A DNA stretch of 64,000 bases from Bacteroidales bacterium. Lineage in GTDB: Bacteria > Bacteroidota > Bacteroidia > Bacteroidales > F082. The notes beneath the pieces were generated by a model that was not told the DNA's origin, ran no database searches, and was given only the letters and a program-made list of their open reading frames with translations. Positions 26,089-35,663 of this stretch are shown piece by piece (position 1 is the stretch's first letter; every line of letters begins with the position of its first letter). The stretch is taken from positions 1 to 64,000 of the forward strand of contig JAEFAE010000007.1 in the NCBI GenBank assembly GCA_016291135.1, given 5' to 3'. The translations under genes were made by a program, and so were the position numbers.

Positions 26089-28178
26089 ACCCCCGGAGGC
26101 AGCTCCGAGACCTCAACGACAACCTCCTGTGCGCAGACGGGTTGTTTTTTTATTTCCCTCCCATAGAGATCAACCAGCACGATCGAGGTAATGATGTCCT
26201 CTTTTGAGATGATATGGAGTTGGGAGGATACCGGATTAGGGAAAATCCCAATAGGAAGCGCATCTTCTCGCTCCGCAATTCCCAGGTTTTGCAGGGGGAT
26301 GTCGGCATTGAAGAGCTGCAAGCCGCCGGCGAAGTTACCCACCACCACCTCCGGGAAACCATCCGCATTCAGGTCGGCCAACGCTGGTGAAGCACGTCTT
26401 CCAAGGTTCAAAGGCAGCCCTGGACAGATCGAGGTCCAACGCTCGGGCACCTCCTCAAACACCGTCTGGCCGTCCGCGGCAACCCCCTCAAACAGATGCA
26501 GCTTCCCCGACTCGGAACCCACGCACAGCAACAGTTCGCCATCCTTCCGGAACAAGGCGGGAATGCTGTAGCCATAATACGAAGCGCTGTAGTCACGCAC
26601 ATCCACCCTGCCCCAATAATCCGTGGTTCGCTCGAATTCCACTGGCAGCTGACGGCTGCCTACGGTCTTCCCCTTAAAGAAAGACAGCCGACCCGTGGCA
26701 TTGCCCACCACCAGATCGACCACGCCATCTTGATCGACATCACAGAAGCAAGGCGCCGACCAAGGCAGGTCGTAATGCAGGAAGTCGCCGTCAAGCAACG
26801 AGCCGTCGTGACCATAGAGGAACAAGTTTCCCTCGCTGGTACCCATCAGGCACTCCGGAAGGCCATCCCCATCCAGGTCGTGAAATGCGGGAACGAGCGC
26901 TGTAGGTTCGTCCACCCAAAGCAAGGGCTGGGAACCTTGTTTCAAGGCCGGCTGCTGCAAGGTGCCCACATTTCGGAAAAGGGTAAGCGTCGCAACAAGA
27001 TCCCCTGTCTCATTCGGGTGGAAGCCCGAGGCATCGAGACCCATGGTGCCTGCCACCAGGTCGGTCAGGCCGTCGCCGTCCCAGTCGATGAAGGTGGGAT
27101 AAGCCAAGATTCCAAGGTCGATCATGCCTTCTTGCAGGAAGGATTTTGTATAGAGCTGAAAATCAGGATGTTCATCGGTTCCGTGATTCAGATAGAGCCA
27201 GACGCCCTCCAAGCCTGCACAGGCCATCGGGTCCGGATCGAAAGCCGACACCAGCAGGTCGTCTACCCCATCGTTGTCGATATCGGTGAAGCAAGGTACC
27301 GGCATCGACGCCAGATGCACCGGATAGGCGGGCGGAAAGCTTGCCGTCTGGCTGACCATCAAGGCGTTGTCGGCATCCCCTCCGTTGATCAGCAGGGTCA
27401 GCTCGGGATAGTCCACGTCGGCCAGGAGCAGGTCGAGCAGGCCGTCGCCCGTCAGGTCGCGCACCGTCACCGTAGCCCCGCGATGACGGTTGCCCTTAAG
27501 AGGCACCCGCATCCCGAGTCCGAAAAGGCAGGTATCGAGATACATGACGTTGTTTTCCTCGCTCTCTGCCACCCGTCCCCAACAGGGGTCGGTACGTTCA
27601 AACACCAGCGAGTCGCGGACGCCGTAACGTTCCATCGATTGGTTCTGGTGCTTCTCCAAGAAAGTTCCGAGCACACCGAAAGTGAGGATGTCCAAGTCCC
27701 CGTCCCCGTCCATGTCGAAAAGGGCGGGATAATCCGCTTCCGTAGCCAAGAGGTTCACCGCTCCGCCCCCTTGCCAAGAGGTCAGGTAGGGATACGCCAC
27801 CGGTTCGAAGGCCACCCGGCCCTCCAGGCTGACATTGCGATACACGGCGATGCCCGCCCAGCCTTTCGAATAGGTGAAAAGGTCTTCGCGGCCATCCCCG
27901 TCGTAGTCTGCCATGACCATCCAGTCATGGACCATGGGGAACGCCTCATCGTAGGCACGGGTAAACTGATAGTGGATCGTCCCCCGGTCGCCCTGGTTCA
28001 AGAAGCAAAGCAACCGGTCTGCATGGCGGTCTAAGACCAGCAGGTCTTTTCGGCCATCACCGTCGAGGTCCATCCGCCCGAACTGGCAGGCGTTGAGGCC
28101 ACCCGCCCAAGGATATTGTCCCCACAGCGGCATGGTTCCAACCAGCCAGAACGCCCAAAACAGCAGCCAACGTCTCAT
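26028..28178 (-). CDS. T9SS-secreted FG-GAP/VCBS repeat protein
   Basis: A 716-residue secreted protein: signal peptide RRWLLFWAFWLVGTMPLWGQ, then at least nine FG-GAP-type calcium-binding repeats with the pattern DxDGDGxxDLL (for example DLDGDGRKDLLVLD, DMDGDGDLDILTFG, DWDGDGLTDLVAGT), forming a beta-propeller-like fold, and a C-terminal type A sorting domain (FPNPVSSQLHII ... GVYLLRLVCERGLVNRIFLK). The start is the ATG at 28176-28178 just before the signal peptide. Its sorting signal is encoded antisense to the end of the retropepsin gene. Likely a surface adhesin-like protein. Confidence 0.88.
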   Translation of the reverse strand: MRRWLLFWAFWLVGTMPLWGQYPWAGGLNACQFGRMDLDGDGRKDLLVLDRHADRLLCFLNQGDRGTIHYQFTRAYDEAFPMVHDWMVMADYDGDGREDLFTYSKGWAGIAVYRNVSLEGRVAFEPVAYPYLTSWQGGGAVNLLATEADYPALFDMDGDGDLDILTFGVLGTFLEKHQNQSMERYGVRDSLVFERTDPCWGRVAESEENNVMYLDTCLFGLGMRVPLKGNRHRGATVTVRDLTGDGLLDLLLADVDYPELTLLINGGDADNALMVSQTASFPPAYPVHLASMPVPCFTDIDNDGVDDLLVSAFDPDPMACAGLEGVWLYLNHGTDEHPDFQLYTKSFLQEGMIDLGILAYPTFIDWDGDGLTDLVAGTMGLDASGFHPNETGDLVATLTLFRNVGTLQQPALKQGSQPLLWVDEPTALVPAFHDLDGDGLPECLMGTSEGNLFLYGHDGSLLDGDFLHYDLPWSAPCFCDVDQDGVVDLVVGNATGRLSFFKGKTVGSRQLPVEFERTTDYWGRVDVRDYSASYYGYSIPALFRKDGELLLCVGSESGKLHLFEGVAADGQTVFEEVPERWTSICPGLPLNLGRRASPALADLNADGFPEVVVGNFAGGLQLFNADIPLQNLGIAEREDALPIGIFPNPVSSQLHIISKEDIITSIVLVDLYGREIKKQPVCAQEVVVEVSELPPGVYLLRLVCERGLVNRIFLKR

Positions 28179-28197
28179 TTCGGTGATTTTTACCAGA

Positions 28198-28205
28198 CAA
28201 AAATA
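28198..28205 (-). promoter_or_regulatory. -7 box of the FG-GAP protein gene
   Basis: The minus strand reads TATTTTTG 20 bp before the start codon at 28178. No convincing -33 box. Confidence 0.5.
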
Positions 28206-28214
28206 CGCATCCCC

Positions 28215-28248
28215 TTTGAAATAGCTGGCCATTTTTTCTTATTTTTGC
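28215..28248 (+). promoter_or_regulatory. Promoter of the NtrC-type regulator
   Basis: TTTG (28215-28218), 21 bp, then TATTTTTGC (28240-28248), 18 bp before the ATG at 28267. It is divergent from the promoter of the FG-GAP gene. Confidence 0.65.
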
Positions 28249-28266
28249 GCAAACAAGCACACAACC

Positions 28267-29427
28267 ATGTCAAGAATCCTTATCATTGACGACCAGGCTC
28301 CCATCCGACGCGTGTTGCGCGAGATCCTGGAAAACGAGAAATACCAAGTCGATGACGCCGGCAACGGTCCCGATGCCCTCCAGATGGTGAAGGACCAGGA
28401 ATACGACGCCATCCTCTGCGACATCAAAATGCCCGACATGGACGGCATGGAGGTGTTGGAACACGTAAAGGAGACCAGCAATGTCCCCGTCATCATGATC
28501 TCCGGCAACAGCACCCAGAACGAAGTCGCCGACGCCATGAAGAAAGGCGCCTTCGACTTCATCTCGAAGCCGCCCGATCTGAACCGGCTGCTCGTCGCGG
28601 TCCGGAATGCCCTCGACAAGCAACGGCTGAGCACCGAGAACAAAGCCTTGAAGAAGGCGGTCACCAAACAGAACGAGATGGTCGGCGTCTCGGCACCGAT
28701 GATGGAGGTGCGTGACATGATCGAGAAGGTGGCGCCTACCGGCGCCAGGGTGCTCATCACCGGCGAGAACGGCACCGGCAAGGAACTGGTGGCCCGTCAG
28801 CTGCACGAGCTGAGCGCCCGAAGCTACGGCCCCTTCATCGAGGTCAACTGCGCCGCCATCCCCGCGGAGCTCATCGAAAGCCAACTCTTCGGCCATGAAA
28901 AAGGCTCCTTCACCTCCGCCATCAAGCAGAAGAAAGGCGACTTTGAGCTGGCCAACGGTGGCACCCTCTTCCTCGATGAGATCGGCGACATGAGCCTCGC
29001 CGCCCAGGCCAAGGTGCTGCGCGCCCTACAGGAAAACAAGATCGTCCGAGTCGGCGGCGAGAAAGAGATCGACGTCGATGTGCGCATCATCGCCGCCACC
29101 AACAAGGACCTGCGCAAGATGATCGACGAGAACACCTTCCGCGAGGACCTCTACCACCGCCTCAGCGTCATCGTCATCCACGTGCCGCCCCTCCGTGAGC
29201 GCAAGGACGACATCCCGCTGTTGGTGCAAAGCTTTGTCGGCACCATCGCACAAAACATGGGCCAGGCAATGCCCACCTTCACCGACGAGGCCATGGAAGA
29301 ACTCAAGCAATACCAATGGACCGGCAACATCCGCGAGCTGCACAACATCGTGGAACGCCTGGTCATCCTCTGTGGCACCACCATCACCAAAGACGATGTC
29401 ATCCACTTCGGGAACCCGCTGAAGTAA
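28267..29427 (+). CDS. NtrC-type response regulator without DNA-binding domain
   Basis: A 386-residue protein. Residues 1-120 form a receiver domain (ILIIDDQ acidic pocket, phospho-acceptor in [11 protein letters not shown], Lys in ISKPPDL). Residues about 140-375 form a sigma-54-activator AAA+ domain: Walker A GENGTGKE, Walker [13 protein letters not shown], and [10 protein letters not shown]. The sigma-54 contact loop normally GAFTGA reads GSFTSA. The protein ends just after the AAA+ lid (HFGNPLK), so the C-terminal Fis-type helix-turn-helix is missing. No adjacent histidine kinase. It may act from solution or not via sigma-54 at all. Confidence 0.9.
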   Translation: MSRILIIDDQAPIRRVLREILENEKYQVDDAGNGPDALQMVKDQEYDAILCDIKMPDMDGMEVLEHVKETSNVPVIMISGNSTQNEVADAMKKGAFDFISKPPDLNRLLVAVRNALDKQRLSTENKALKKAVTKQNEMVGVSAPMMEVRDMIEKVAPTGARVLITGENGTGKELVARQLHELSARSYGPFIEVNCAAIPAELIESQLFGHEKGSFTSAIKQKKGDFELANGGTLFLDEIGDMSLAAQAKVLRALQENKIVRVGGEKEIDVDVRIIAATNKDLRKMIDENTFREDLYHRLSVIVIHVPPLRERKDDIPLLVQSFVGTIAQNMGQAMPTFTDEAMEELKQYQWTGNIRELHNIVERLVILCGTTITKDDVIHFGNPLK

Positions 29428-29454
29428 ACGGAAGGCGGGAAACCGGCACTTTCC

Positions 29455-29557
29455 GTGCTCCGTTTTCCGTTTTTCGTCAAAACACTTGCGGTGGAACGAT
29501 ATTTGCTGTACTTTTGCATCGTGTTCTTTGAAAGCAGAAGCGTTCCGTTTTCCGTTT
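29455..29557. repeat. Direct repeat words flanking the ssrA promoter
   Basis: TCCGTTTTCCGTTTT occurs at about 29457-29473 and again at 29541-29557 on either side of the ssrA promoter. It is the complement of the ACGGAAAACGGAA word at 15651. Confidence 0.55.
29486..29517 (+). promoter_or_regulatory. Promoter of ssrA
   Basis: TTG (29486-29488), 20 bp, then a perfect TACTTTTGC (29509-29517). The mature tmRNA begins 58 bp downstream, leaving about 50 nt of 5' leader for processing. Confidence 0.75.
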
Positions 29558-29574
29558 TCAACTTTCCACGTATT

Positions 29575-29972
29575 GGGGGTGACCGGTTTTGACAGCAAGA
29601 TGAATTGTCACGGAAGCATGCCGAGCCTCGCAGCGACGCTCGTAAATCTTAACTGCAAAAAAGTAATTGGCGAAAATAACTACGCTTTCGCTGCCTAATC
29701 GAAGTATAGTAGATTACTGGCTTAATCCGCCCACAAGGTGGGTGGACGAAACATCCCGCAGGTGGAGATGCCTGATTCCGGCCTGAGCACGGGGTGCTAA
29801 TCAATTTCGGGATAGTTCGCACGGTGCTCCGACGCGCGGATGAGATTTAGGAGATAAGGTCCGGTTTAGGGCGTCCGTTCCCTTGCCTGGCACGAAAACC
29901 AACAGCGGAATAAGCATGTAGAAACCTTGGGGGTTCCTTGTTTGGACGAGGGTTCGACTCCCTCCATCTCCA
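29575..29972 (+). ncRNA. ssrA: Transfer-messenger RNA (tmRNA)
   Basis: A 398-nt one-piece tmRNA. The 5' end GGGGGTGACC-GGTTTTGACAG and the 3' end GAGGGTTCGACTCCCTC-CATCTCCA form the tRNA-like domain (acceptor GGGGGTG with CATCTCC). The tag reading frame at 29669-29698 encodes GENNYAFAA and stops with TAA. The internal part contains pseudoknot-like segments, for example CCGCCCAC-AAG-GTGGGTGG. It rescues stalled ribosomes with SmpB and marks the peptides for proteolysis. The tag ends in AFAA where Bacteroides has ALAA. CCA is not encoded. Confidence 0.97.
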
Positions 29973-29979
29973 CTGAACT

Positions 29980-30030
29980 ATCGGTGTAATCTTTTGATAT
30001 TCAATTGATTACACCGATTTTTTTATTTTT
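29980..30030 (+). terminator. Intrinsic terminator of ssrA
   Basis: A perfect 12-bp stem, ATCGGTGTAATC (29980-29991) with GATTACACCGAT (30007-30018), is followed by TTTTTTATTTTTT. Confidence 0.93.
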
Positions 30031-30058
30031 TGGCTTCCCGAAAGTTTACCTTTTTTTC

Positions 30059-30090
30059 TTTGCATTACCGGCGGAAAGCCTTATCTTTGC
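30059..30090 (+). promoter_or_regulatory. Promoter of sbcDC
   Basis: TTTG (30059-30062), exactly 19 bp, then TATCTTTGC (30082-30090): a perfect Bacteroidota promoter. It shows that the reading frame upstream of about 30097 cannot belong to SbcD and supports the TTG start at 30125. Confidence 0.82.
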
Positions 30091-30124
30091 CTATCGGAAC
30101 AACCACTCCAAAAAAAACACTGCA

Positions 30125-31288
30125 TTGAAGATCCTACACACCAGCGACTGGCACCTTGGCCACACCCTTCATGGCTTCGACCGGACCGAGGAACAAACGG
30201 CCCTGTTGGCGCAGATGAGCCGCATCGTCAGCGAGAACAAGCCCGATGTCTTCCTATTGTGCGGCGATGTCTTTCACACGTCCCAACCTTCGGCTGCCAT
30301 CCAGACCCAATGGGTCAACGCCTTGGCCAAGATGCACGAGGCCCAACCCGGCATGACCATCGTGGTGACCGCCGGAAACCACGACAGCGGAACCAAGCAC
30401 GATATCTTCCGCACCCCCTGGCGGGCCTTGAACGTCCATACCCTCGGCAACCTCGACAAGGAGCACCCCGACGAGCATATCATCGAAGTGCCTGGGGCCG
30501 GCTATGTGGTTGCAGTCCCCTACTGCCACGAGCGCAGTCTCCCCGAGGGCTTTTTCCAACTCCTGCTCGACCGCGTCGCTGAGCGGAACCACGAGAACCT
30601 GCCTGTAGTCATGATGGCCCACACCACCGTCCTTGGATGCGACTTTACGGGGCACGAACACGCCACCGAAACCATCGTCGGAGGGATCGACGCCCTCAAG
30701 CTCGACGCCTTGGGCGAAGGCTACGACTACCTGGCCCTCGGACACATCCACCATGCCCAGTTCGTGCACAGCGGGAAACACAACGTGCGCTATAGCGGCA
30801 GTCCGCTTCCGGTCAGCTTTGATGAATGCTACCCCCATTCGGTCAGCATGGTGGAGATCGAAAAACACGGCGACCCGCCCAAGGTGACCACGATCGAGAT
30901 CGACAACCCGCATCCCCTGGTAACCCTGCCCACCACGGGATTTGCCTCATGGGAAGATGCCAAAGGTCTCCTTCGGGACTACCCCGACGACCTCCCGGCC
31001 TACATCCGCCTCAACGTGGCAGTCGACGGCTTTCTGCCCGCCGAAGCCTCCGCTGAGGCGGAGGGTCTGACCCAAGGAAAGCAATGCCGATTCTGTTGCT
31101 TCAACGTGCAACGCAAGGAGTCGGGGCAAGCCGAGGCCAAGGTTTTGACCGTGCAGGAATTCCAAGCCTCGGATCCCATCGAAATCGTGAAACATTATCT
31201 CGAAGACAGCGGCCTCGACTGCGACCAGGAACTGGAAGCGGTATTCAAAGAAGCCTTGGAAGCGGTACAGGAAGACGCTCGGAAATAG
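30125..31288 (+). CDS. sbcD: Exonuclease SbcCD, subunit D (Mre11-like)
   Basis: A 387-residue metallophosphoesterase nuclease subunit. The family N-terminus MKILHTSDWHLGHTLHGFDR is obtained only with TTG at 30125 as start, because no ATG or GTG is available between the promoter and this point. Motifs: SDWHLG, LCGDVFH, TAGNHDS, MMAHTTV and LGHIHHAQ. With SbcC it opens DNA hairpins and processes blocked double-strand ends. The C-terminal capping domain is present. sbcC follows after 15 bp, so the two form an operon. Confidence 0.94.
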   Translation: MKILHTSDWHLGHTLHGFDRTEEQTALLAQMSRIVSENKPDVFLLCGDVFHTSQPSAAIQTQWVNALAKMHEAQPGMTIVVTAGNHDSGTKHDIFRTPWRALNVHTLGNLDKEHPDEHIIEVPGAGYVVAVPYCHERSLPEGFFQLLLDRVAERNHENLPVVMMAHTTVLGCDFTGHEHATETIVGGIDALKLDALGEGYDYLALGHIHHAQFVHSGKHNVRYSGSPLPVSFDECYPHSVSMVEIEKHGDPPKVTTIEIDNPHPLVTLPTTGFASWEDAKGLLRDYPDDLPAYIRLNVAVDGFLPAEASAEAEGLTQGKQCRFCCFNVQRKESGQAEAKVLTVQEFQASDPIEIVKHYLEDSGLDCDQELEAVFKEALEAVQEDARK

Positions 31289-31303
31289 ACGGAGGAAAGC
31301 ATC

Positions 31304-34234
31304 ATGAGAATCCAGAAACTCACCATACACAACATCGCATCCATCATTGACGCCGTCATTGATTTCGAGGCGCGTCCCCTGGCCGACAGCGAGGTGTTCC
31401 TGATCACCGGAAAGACCGGTGCGGGGAAGTCCACCATCCTGGATGCCATCTGCCTCGCCCTCTATGCCGACACCCCGAGGCTCAAAGAGACCAAAATGGA
31501 AGGCGACACCCAAGACGGTGACCACAGCGTGAAGACAGACGACCCGCGACAGCTCATGCGCAAAAACACAGGCGAGGCTTTCGTATCGTTGACGTTCACC
31601 GGAAGCAACGGCATCCATTATCTGGCCACCTGGTCCATTGCCCGTGCCTATAAAAAGCCCCAAGGGAAGCTGCAAGCCAAGGAATGGGAATGGAAAAACC
31701 TTGACAACCCACAGCTCCCTCCCCTCCGTAAAGACGCCGACATCCGTGAGGAGATCAAAACCGCCATCGGACTCGATTTCGACCAGTTCTGCCGAACGAC
31801 CCTGCTTGCCCAAGGAGAATTCACCCGCTTCCTGAACAGCAAAGACGAGGAAAAGGCCAGGATTCTGGAGAAAATCACCGGCGTCGACATCTATTCCAAA
31901 ATCGGCGCCAAGGTCTTTGAACGCACTTCGGAGAAGAAACAGGCCTGGGAAAATGCGCAACACCTGGTCAAAGAGACACCCAGCCTCTCCGAAGAAGAGA
32001 TCGTGGGCAAGGAAAACGAAATCAAGGCATTGGAACAACAGCAGGCCGCCCTCAAGAAACAATTCGACGAAGACAAGGCGAAGCTGAAGTGGATCGAGAC
32101 CGATGCGCAAAACAGCAAGGAGGCCGCCTCCACCGCAAAAGCATACGACGAAATGTGCAAGGAGCGCAACAGCGACGCGTTCAAGTCCAAGGAAACGCTG
32201 GTTCGGCAATGGAACGAGACCATCGACGCCCGAAACTGGCTGTCGGCGAAAGACAAGGCTACGCGCGAGGTCGCCAAGCAAAAGGAAACCCTGTCCGAAC
32301 TGAAGACCGCCTTTACAGAGGTACTCAAGGGGTTGGCCGCGGCGGAACAGGAAAAACAATCCTTGAGGAAAGCATGCGACGACCTACCCCAGGCAGACGA
32401 ACAAAAAGAGATCGAAAACGCCACCCGACTGAAGGCGTTGCGCACACAACTCGACCATGCCAAGGAGCTGAAACAAAACCTCAAAACAGTGAATGAATGG
32501 ATCGGCTTGCACAAGTCGGCCAAGGCCCAGCGGTCGGAGAACGAGAAGAAACTAGCAGCGGACCGGAAGGAAATCGAGTCCAAGAAGGCCGAAAGAACTG
32601 CGTTGGACCCTCTGATCAAGGAAGCCGAAGTAAAAAAGGAAGCCTGCAAGGAAGTGCTCGACCAGCAACGCGACACCATCGACAAGTTTGCCAAAGCCAT
32701 GCGTCAGCGATTACACGTAGGTGAGACCTGCCCCGTATGCCGTCAAACGATCACAAGCGAACTTCCCCATGAAGAAGCGCTCGACCAACTCGTCGGGCAA
32801 CTGAGCGAGGCCTTTACGCAGGCAGAATCGGCGTACAACCGCTTGGTGGAACGGAAAAACATACTGGATGCCTGGATCGAGACCGCCACAAAGAACCACC
32901 AGGCCGCCCAGGAAGCCTTGGAGAAAGACCGCTCCGTAACCCAAGCCGCACAGAAAGTCATTGCCGGTTGCCAGGCTTGCGGCCTCGAGAACATCGATGA
33001 AAACACCCCCAAGGCCTTGGAATCGTTAAACACGAAGAACGAGGCCGACTTGAGGGATCTTGAGAACCAGATCAAGGCATTGGAGCAGCAGATGGAAGCC
33101 TATCAGAAGCAGCTTCAACAGCGACAAAAAATCGAACTGCAGCTTTCAAGAGTGACCGAAACCTGCAGGATGACCCAAGCGGTGGTGGATGACCTGTTGC
33201 TGCAACAACCTGCGTGGAGGCCGCTGGCAGCCCCGGCCCCAGTACCCTGTCCCGACTTGTCGAAAAAAGCCGCCGAAGTGCAACGCAACACGGCTGCGGC
33301 CCAAGGACAATTGGAACAGGCGACTGCCGCAATCCAAGAAAACGGCAAGCTGTTGCAGGCTTTCTTGGACGACCATCCAGACTATGACGTGGAGCGACTG
33401 GTTGCATTGGATCGCTATTCTTCGCAGACGATGGGTGCCATCAACACGTCGCTGAACGAGGTCAAGGACAAGATCCTGACAGCACAAGCCCTCAAAGAAG
33501 AAGCCGCCAGAAAGCTGGAAGCCCACCGGCAGGCCCAACCCGAACTAAACGAAGAAGACACTGCCGAGGCGCTACCATCGCGCATCACGGCCACCGAAGA
33601 GACCCTGACCGGAATCGCCGAGAAACGAGGCGCCCTGAACGAAGCGCTGAAGACCGATGCGCAGAACAAACAGCGGTTGGGGAAACTCCTCGAGGAAGCC
33701 GAGCAGAAGCACAAGGTCTACCTGCAATGGGAGCGAATGAACCAGCTCATCGGCGACAAAACGGGCAACAAGTTCCGAAAGATTGCCCAGAGCTACGTGC
33801 TCTCCAGCCTCATCCACTCCGCCAACGGCTACATGCGTACGCTGACCGACCGTTACACCCTCAGGGTGACACCGGGCACCTTCGTCATCTCCATCGAAGA
33901 CGCCTACCAAGGCTATGCCAGCAGGGCCGCCAGCACCATCTCCGGCGGCGAGAGCTTTCTGGTGTCCTTGTCGCTGGCCTTGGCGCTGAGCGACATCGGA
34001 CAACGGCTGGCGGTGGACACCTTGTTCATCGACGAGGGGTTCGGGACCCTGAGCGGCGAGCCCCTGCAACATGCCGTCAACACCCTTCGTTCCCTCCATA
34101 ACAAGGCAGGACGGCACGTCGGCATCATCAGTCATGTGGAAGAGCTGAAGGAGCGCATCCCCGTCCAGATCCGGGTGGAGCAGGAAGGTAACCTTTCCAG
34201 CAGCCAGGTGGTCATCGTTCCCAGCGAAACATGA
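31304..34234 (+). CDS. sbcC: Exonuclease SbcCD, subunit C (Rad50-like)
   Basis: A 976-residue SMC-like ATPase. The N-terminal lobe has Walker A TGKTGAGKSTILDAICLALY, two long antiparallel coiled coils (about residues 190-450 and 520-800) flank a zinc hook with CPVC (about residue 475), and the C-terminal lobe has the signature STISGGESFLVSLSLALALS and Walker B TLFIDEGFGTL. It works with SbcD on DNA ends. The gene starts 15 bp behind sbcD. Confidence 0.95.
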   Translation: MRIQKLTIHNIASIIDAVIDFEARPLADSEVFLITGKTGAGKSTILDAICLALYADTPRLKETKMEGDTQDGDHSVKTDDPRQLMRKNTGEAFVSLTFTGSNGIHYLATWSIARAYKKPQGKLQAKEWEWKNLDNPQLPPLRKDADIREEIKTAIGLDFDQFCRTTLLAQGEFTRFLNSKDEEKARILEKITGVDIYSKIGAKVFERTSEKKQAWENAQHLVKETPSLSEEEIVGKENEIKALEQQQAALKKQFDEDKAKLKWIETDAQNSKEAASTAKAYDEMCKERNSDAFKSKETLVRQWNETIDARNWLSAKDKATREVAKQKETLSELKTAFTEVLKGLAAAEQEKQSLRKACDDLPQADEQKEIENATRLKALRTQLDHAKELKQNLKTVNEWIGLHKSAKAQRSENEKKLAADRKEIESKKAERTALDPLIKEAEVKKEACKEVLDQQRDTIDKFAKAMRQRLHVGETCPVCRQTITSELPHEEALDQLVGQLSEAFTQAESAYNRLVERKNILDAWIETATKNHQAAQEALEKDRSVTQAAQKVIAGCQACGLENIDENTPKALESLNTKNEADLRDLENQIKALEQQMEAYQKQLQQRQKIELQLSRVTETCRMTQAVVDDLLLQQPAWRPLAAPAPVPCPDLSKKAAEVQRNTAAAQGQLEQATAAIQENGKLLQAFLDDHPDYDVERLVALDRYSSQTMGAINTSLNEVKDKILTAQALKEEAARKLEAHRQAQPELNEEDTAEALPSRITATEETLTGIAEKRGALNEALKTDAQNKQRLGKLLEEAEQKHKVYLQWERMNQLIGDKTGNKFRKIAQSYVLSSLIHSANGYMRTLTDRYTLRVTPGTFVISIEDAYQGYASRAASTISGGESFLVSLSLALALSDIGQRLAVDTLFIDEGFGTLSGEPLQHAVNTLRSLHNKAGRHVGIISHVEELKERIPVQIRVEQEGNLSSSQVVIVPSET

Positions 34235-34267
34235 TTTGCATAATCCAAAAAAAATATCCAACTTTGC
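34235..34267 (+). promoter_or_regulatory. Promoter of the beta-helix protein gene
   Basis: TTTG (34235-34238), 20 bp, then CAACTTTGC (34259-34267), one mismatch from the -7 consensus. The -33 box begins directly behind the sbcC stop codon. Confidence 0.5.
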
Positions 34268-34284
34268 ATTTTAAACCCAACATC

Positions 34285-35652
34285 ATGAAAAGATTTTTAC
34301 CCATGCTCCTGTTAATCATTGGATTGACATCATTTTCACACGCCCAATGGACCAGTCCGGGCAACGGAACCACCTACACCCTCCCCGACTTGGTCGATGT
34401 ATCGGGCGGGGTCGTCACCGCCCAAGGCGATGGGGTGTTTCGCATCAACGCCGACCTGACCATCGCCGGTACCGATGGGTTGACCATCGACAATCAAGTG
34501 TCTCGGATCGACATCCCCGGCGCCCTGCTCACCCTCCAAGGCTTCCTGAACTGCACCAACACCCAACGCGTGAAGATCTACGGGACCACCTCCCAACACT
34601 ACGGCATCCGACTGGAGAACGCCCAAGGATGCGATTTTCGCAACCTCTACCTCTCCGATGGAGGCGGTATCCAAATCGTGGAATCGAACGTCACTTTCAG
34701 CGATGTCAAATTCGTATATTTCACCCAAGACAACTGCAGCTCCGTCATCAACATCTTTAACAGCAATCCCCTCATCGAAAACTGCTACTTCCTGCTGAAC
34801 GACGGACCCGCCATCGCCTCCCCTGCCAACGGACAGAGCTCGCCCATCATCCGGAACTGCACCTTCGACAGCAACTCGAACCAATCCACCAATCCACAGA
34901 TCAACCTCGGACCGGGCGGCGCCGACAGCATCCTCATCATCAACAACGTCATCGACGGCACTTACGCCACCTCGCACGTAGGCGGCATCTCCGTGGCCGA
35001 CCTGATGGGCGTGGGCGACACCAAGGTGCTGCTGCAAGGCAACAGCATCGTCAAGGGACGCTACGGCTACAACCAGCAGGGGCAGACCATCGCTTCGACC
35101 ATCGTGGACAACCAGTTCACCAACAACGACCAAGAGACCAACCCGATGAACGGGGGCAGCGGCATCTCCATCTACGGCACTTCCACCAACTGCAAGGCTG
35201 TCTTGCGCGGCAACACTATCACGGGCAACCTCTGGGGCATCACCGCCATCAACCTCCACAGCACCGACCTCGGCACCGAAGACGACTGGGGCAACAACGT
35301 TCTCCACAGCAACGGCAACGGAGGGGCAGTATATGACCTCTATAACAACGCCACTTGCGACATCACTGCCGTGGGCAACAACTGGGGCACCTCCAACCAG
35401 CAGGAGATCGAGCAGCATATCTTCCACCAACCCGACAACGCCGCCTTCGGCCTAGTCACCTATACGCCTTTCATCGACGTCGACCTGGTGGACGAGCTCC
35501 CCTTCGACAACACACCGACCGACCTCTCGAAAGCCATCGTCTACAACCTCGCAGGACAACGTGTCGATCCCACTTCGCTGAAGCCCGGCATCTATCTTAT
35601 CCAATTGGGAACGGGCATCCATCAAACTGTCAAGAAAATCATCATCCAATAA
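34285..35652 (+). CDS. T9SS-secreted right-handed beta-helix protein
   Basis: A 455-residue secreted protein: signal peptide KRFLPMLLLIIGLTSFSHAQ, then about 350 residues of short repeated turns typical of parallel beta-helices (IENCYFLLNDGPAI; IIRNCTFDSNSNQS; LIINNVIDGTYATS; AVLRGNTITGNLWGI), and a C-terminal sorting domain (IVYNLAGQRVD ... GIYLIQLGTGIHQTVKKI). The substrate of such folds is usually a polysaccharide or none; no catalytic residues can be assigned. The start is the ATG in front of the signal peptide; a longer frame would begin within sbcC. Confidence 0.86.
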   Translation: MKRFLPMLLLIIGLTSFSHAQWTSPGNGTTYTLPDLVDVSGGVVTAQGDGVFRINADLTIAGTDGLTIDNQVSRIDIPGALLTLQGFLNCTNTQRVKIYGTTSQHYGIRLENAQGCDFRNLYLSDGGGIQIVESNVTFSDVKFVYFTQDNCSSVINIFNSNPLIENCYFLLNDGPAIASPANGQSSPIIRNCTFDSNSNQSTNPQINLGPGGADSILIINNVIDGTYATSHVGGISVADLMGVGDTKVLLQGNSIVKGRYGYNQQGQTIASTIVDNQFTNNDQETNPMNGGSGISIYGTSTNCKAVLRGNTITGNLWGITAINLHSTDLGTEDDWGNNVLHSNGNGGAVYDLYNNATCDITAVGNNWGTSNQQEIEQHIFHQPDNAAFGLVTYTPFIDVDLVDELPFDNTPTDLSKAIVYNLAGQRVDPTSLKPGIYLIQLGTGIHQTVKKIIIQ

Positions 35653-35663
35653 AACTACAACTT

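Noticed and set aside
30005-30124. An upstream extension of SbcD by 40 residues
   Set aside because: It begins inside the ssrA terminator and spans the perfect sbcD promoter, so it cannot be translated from that transcript.
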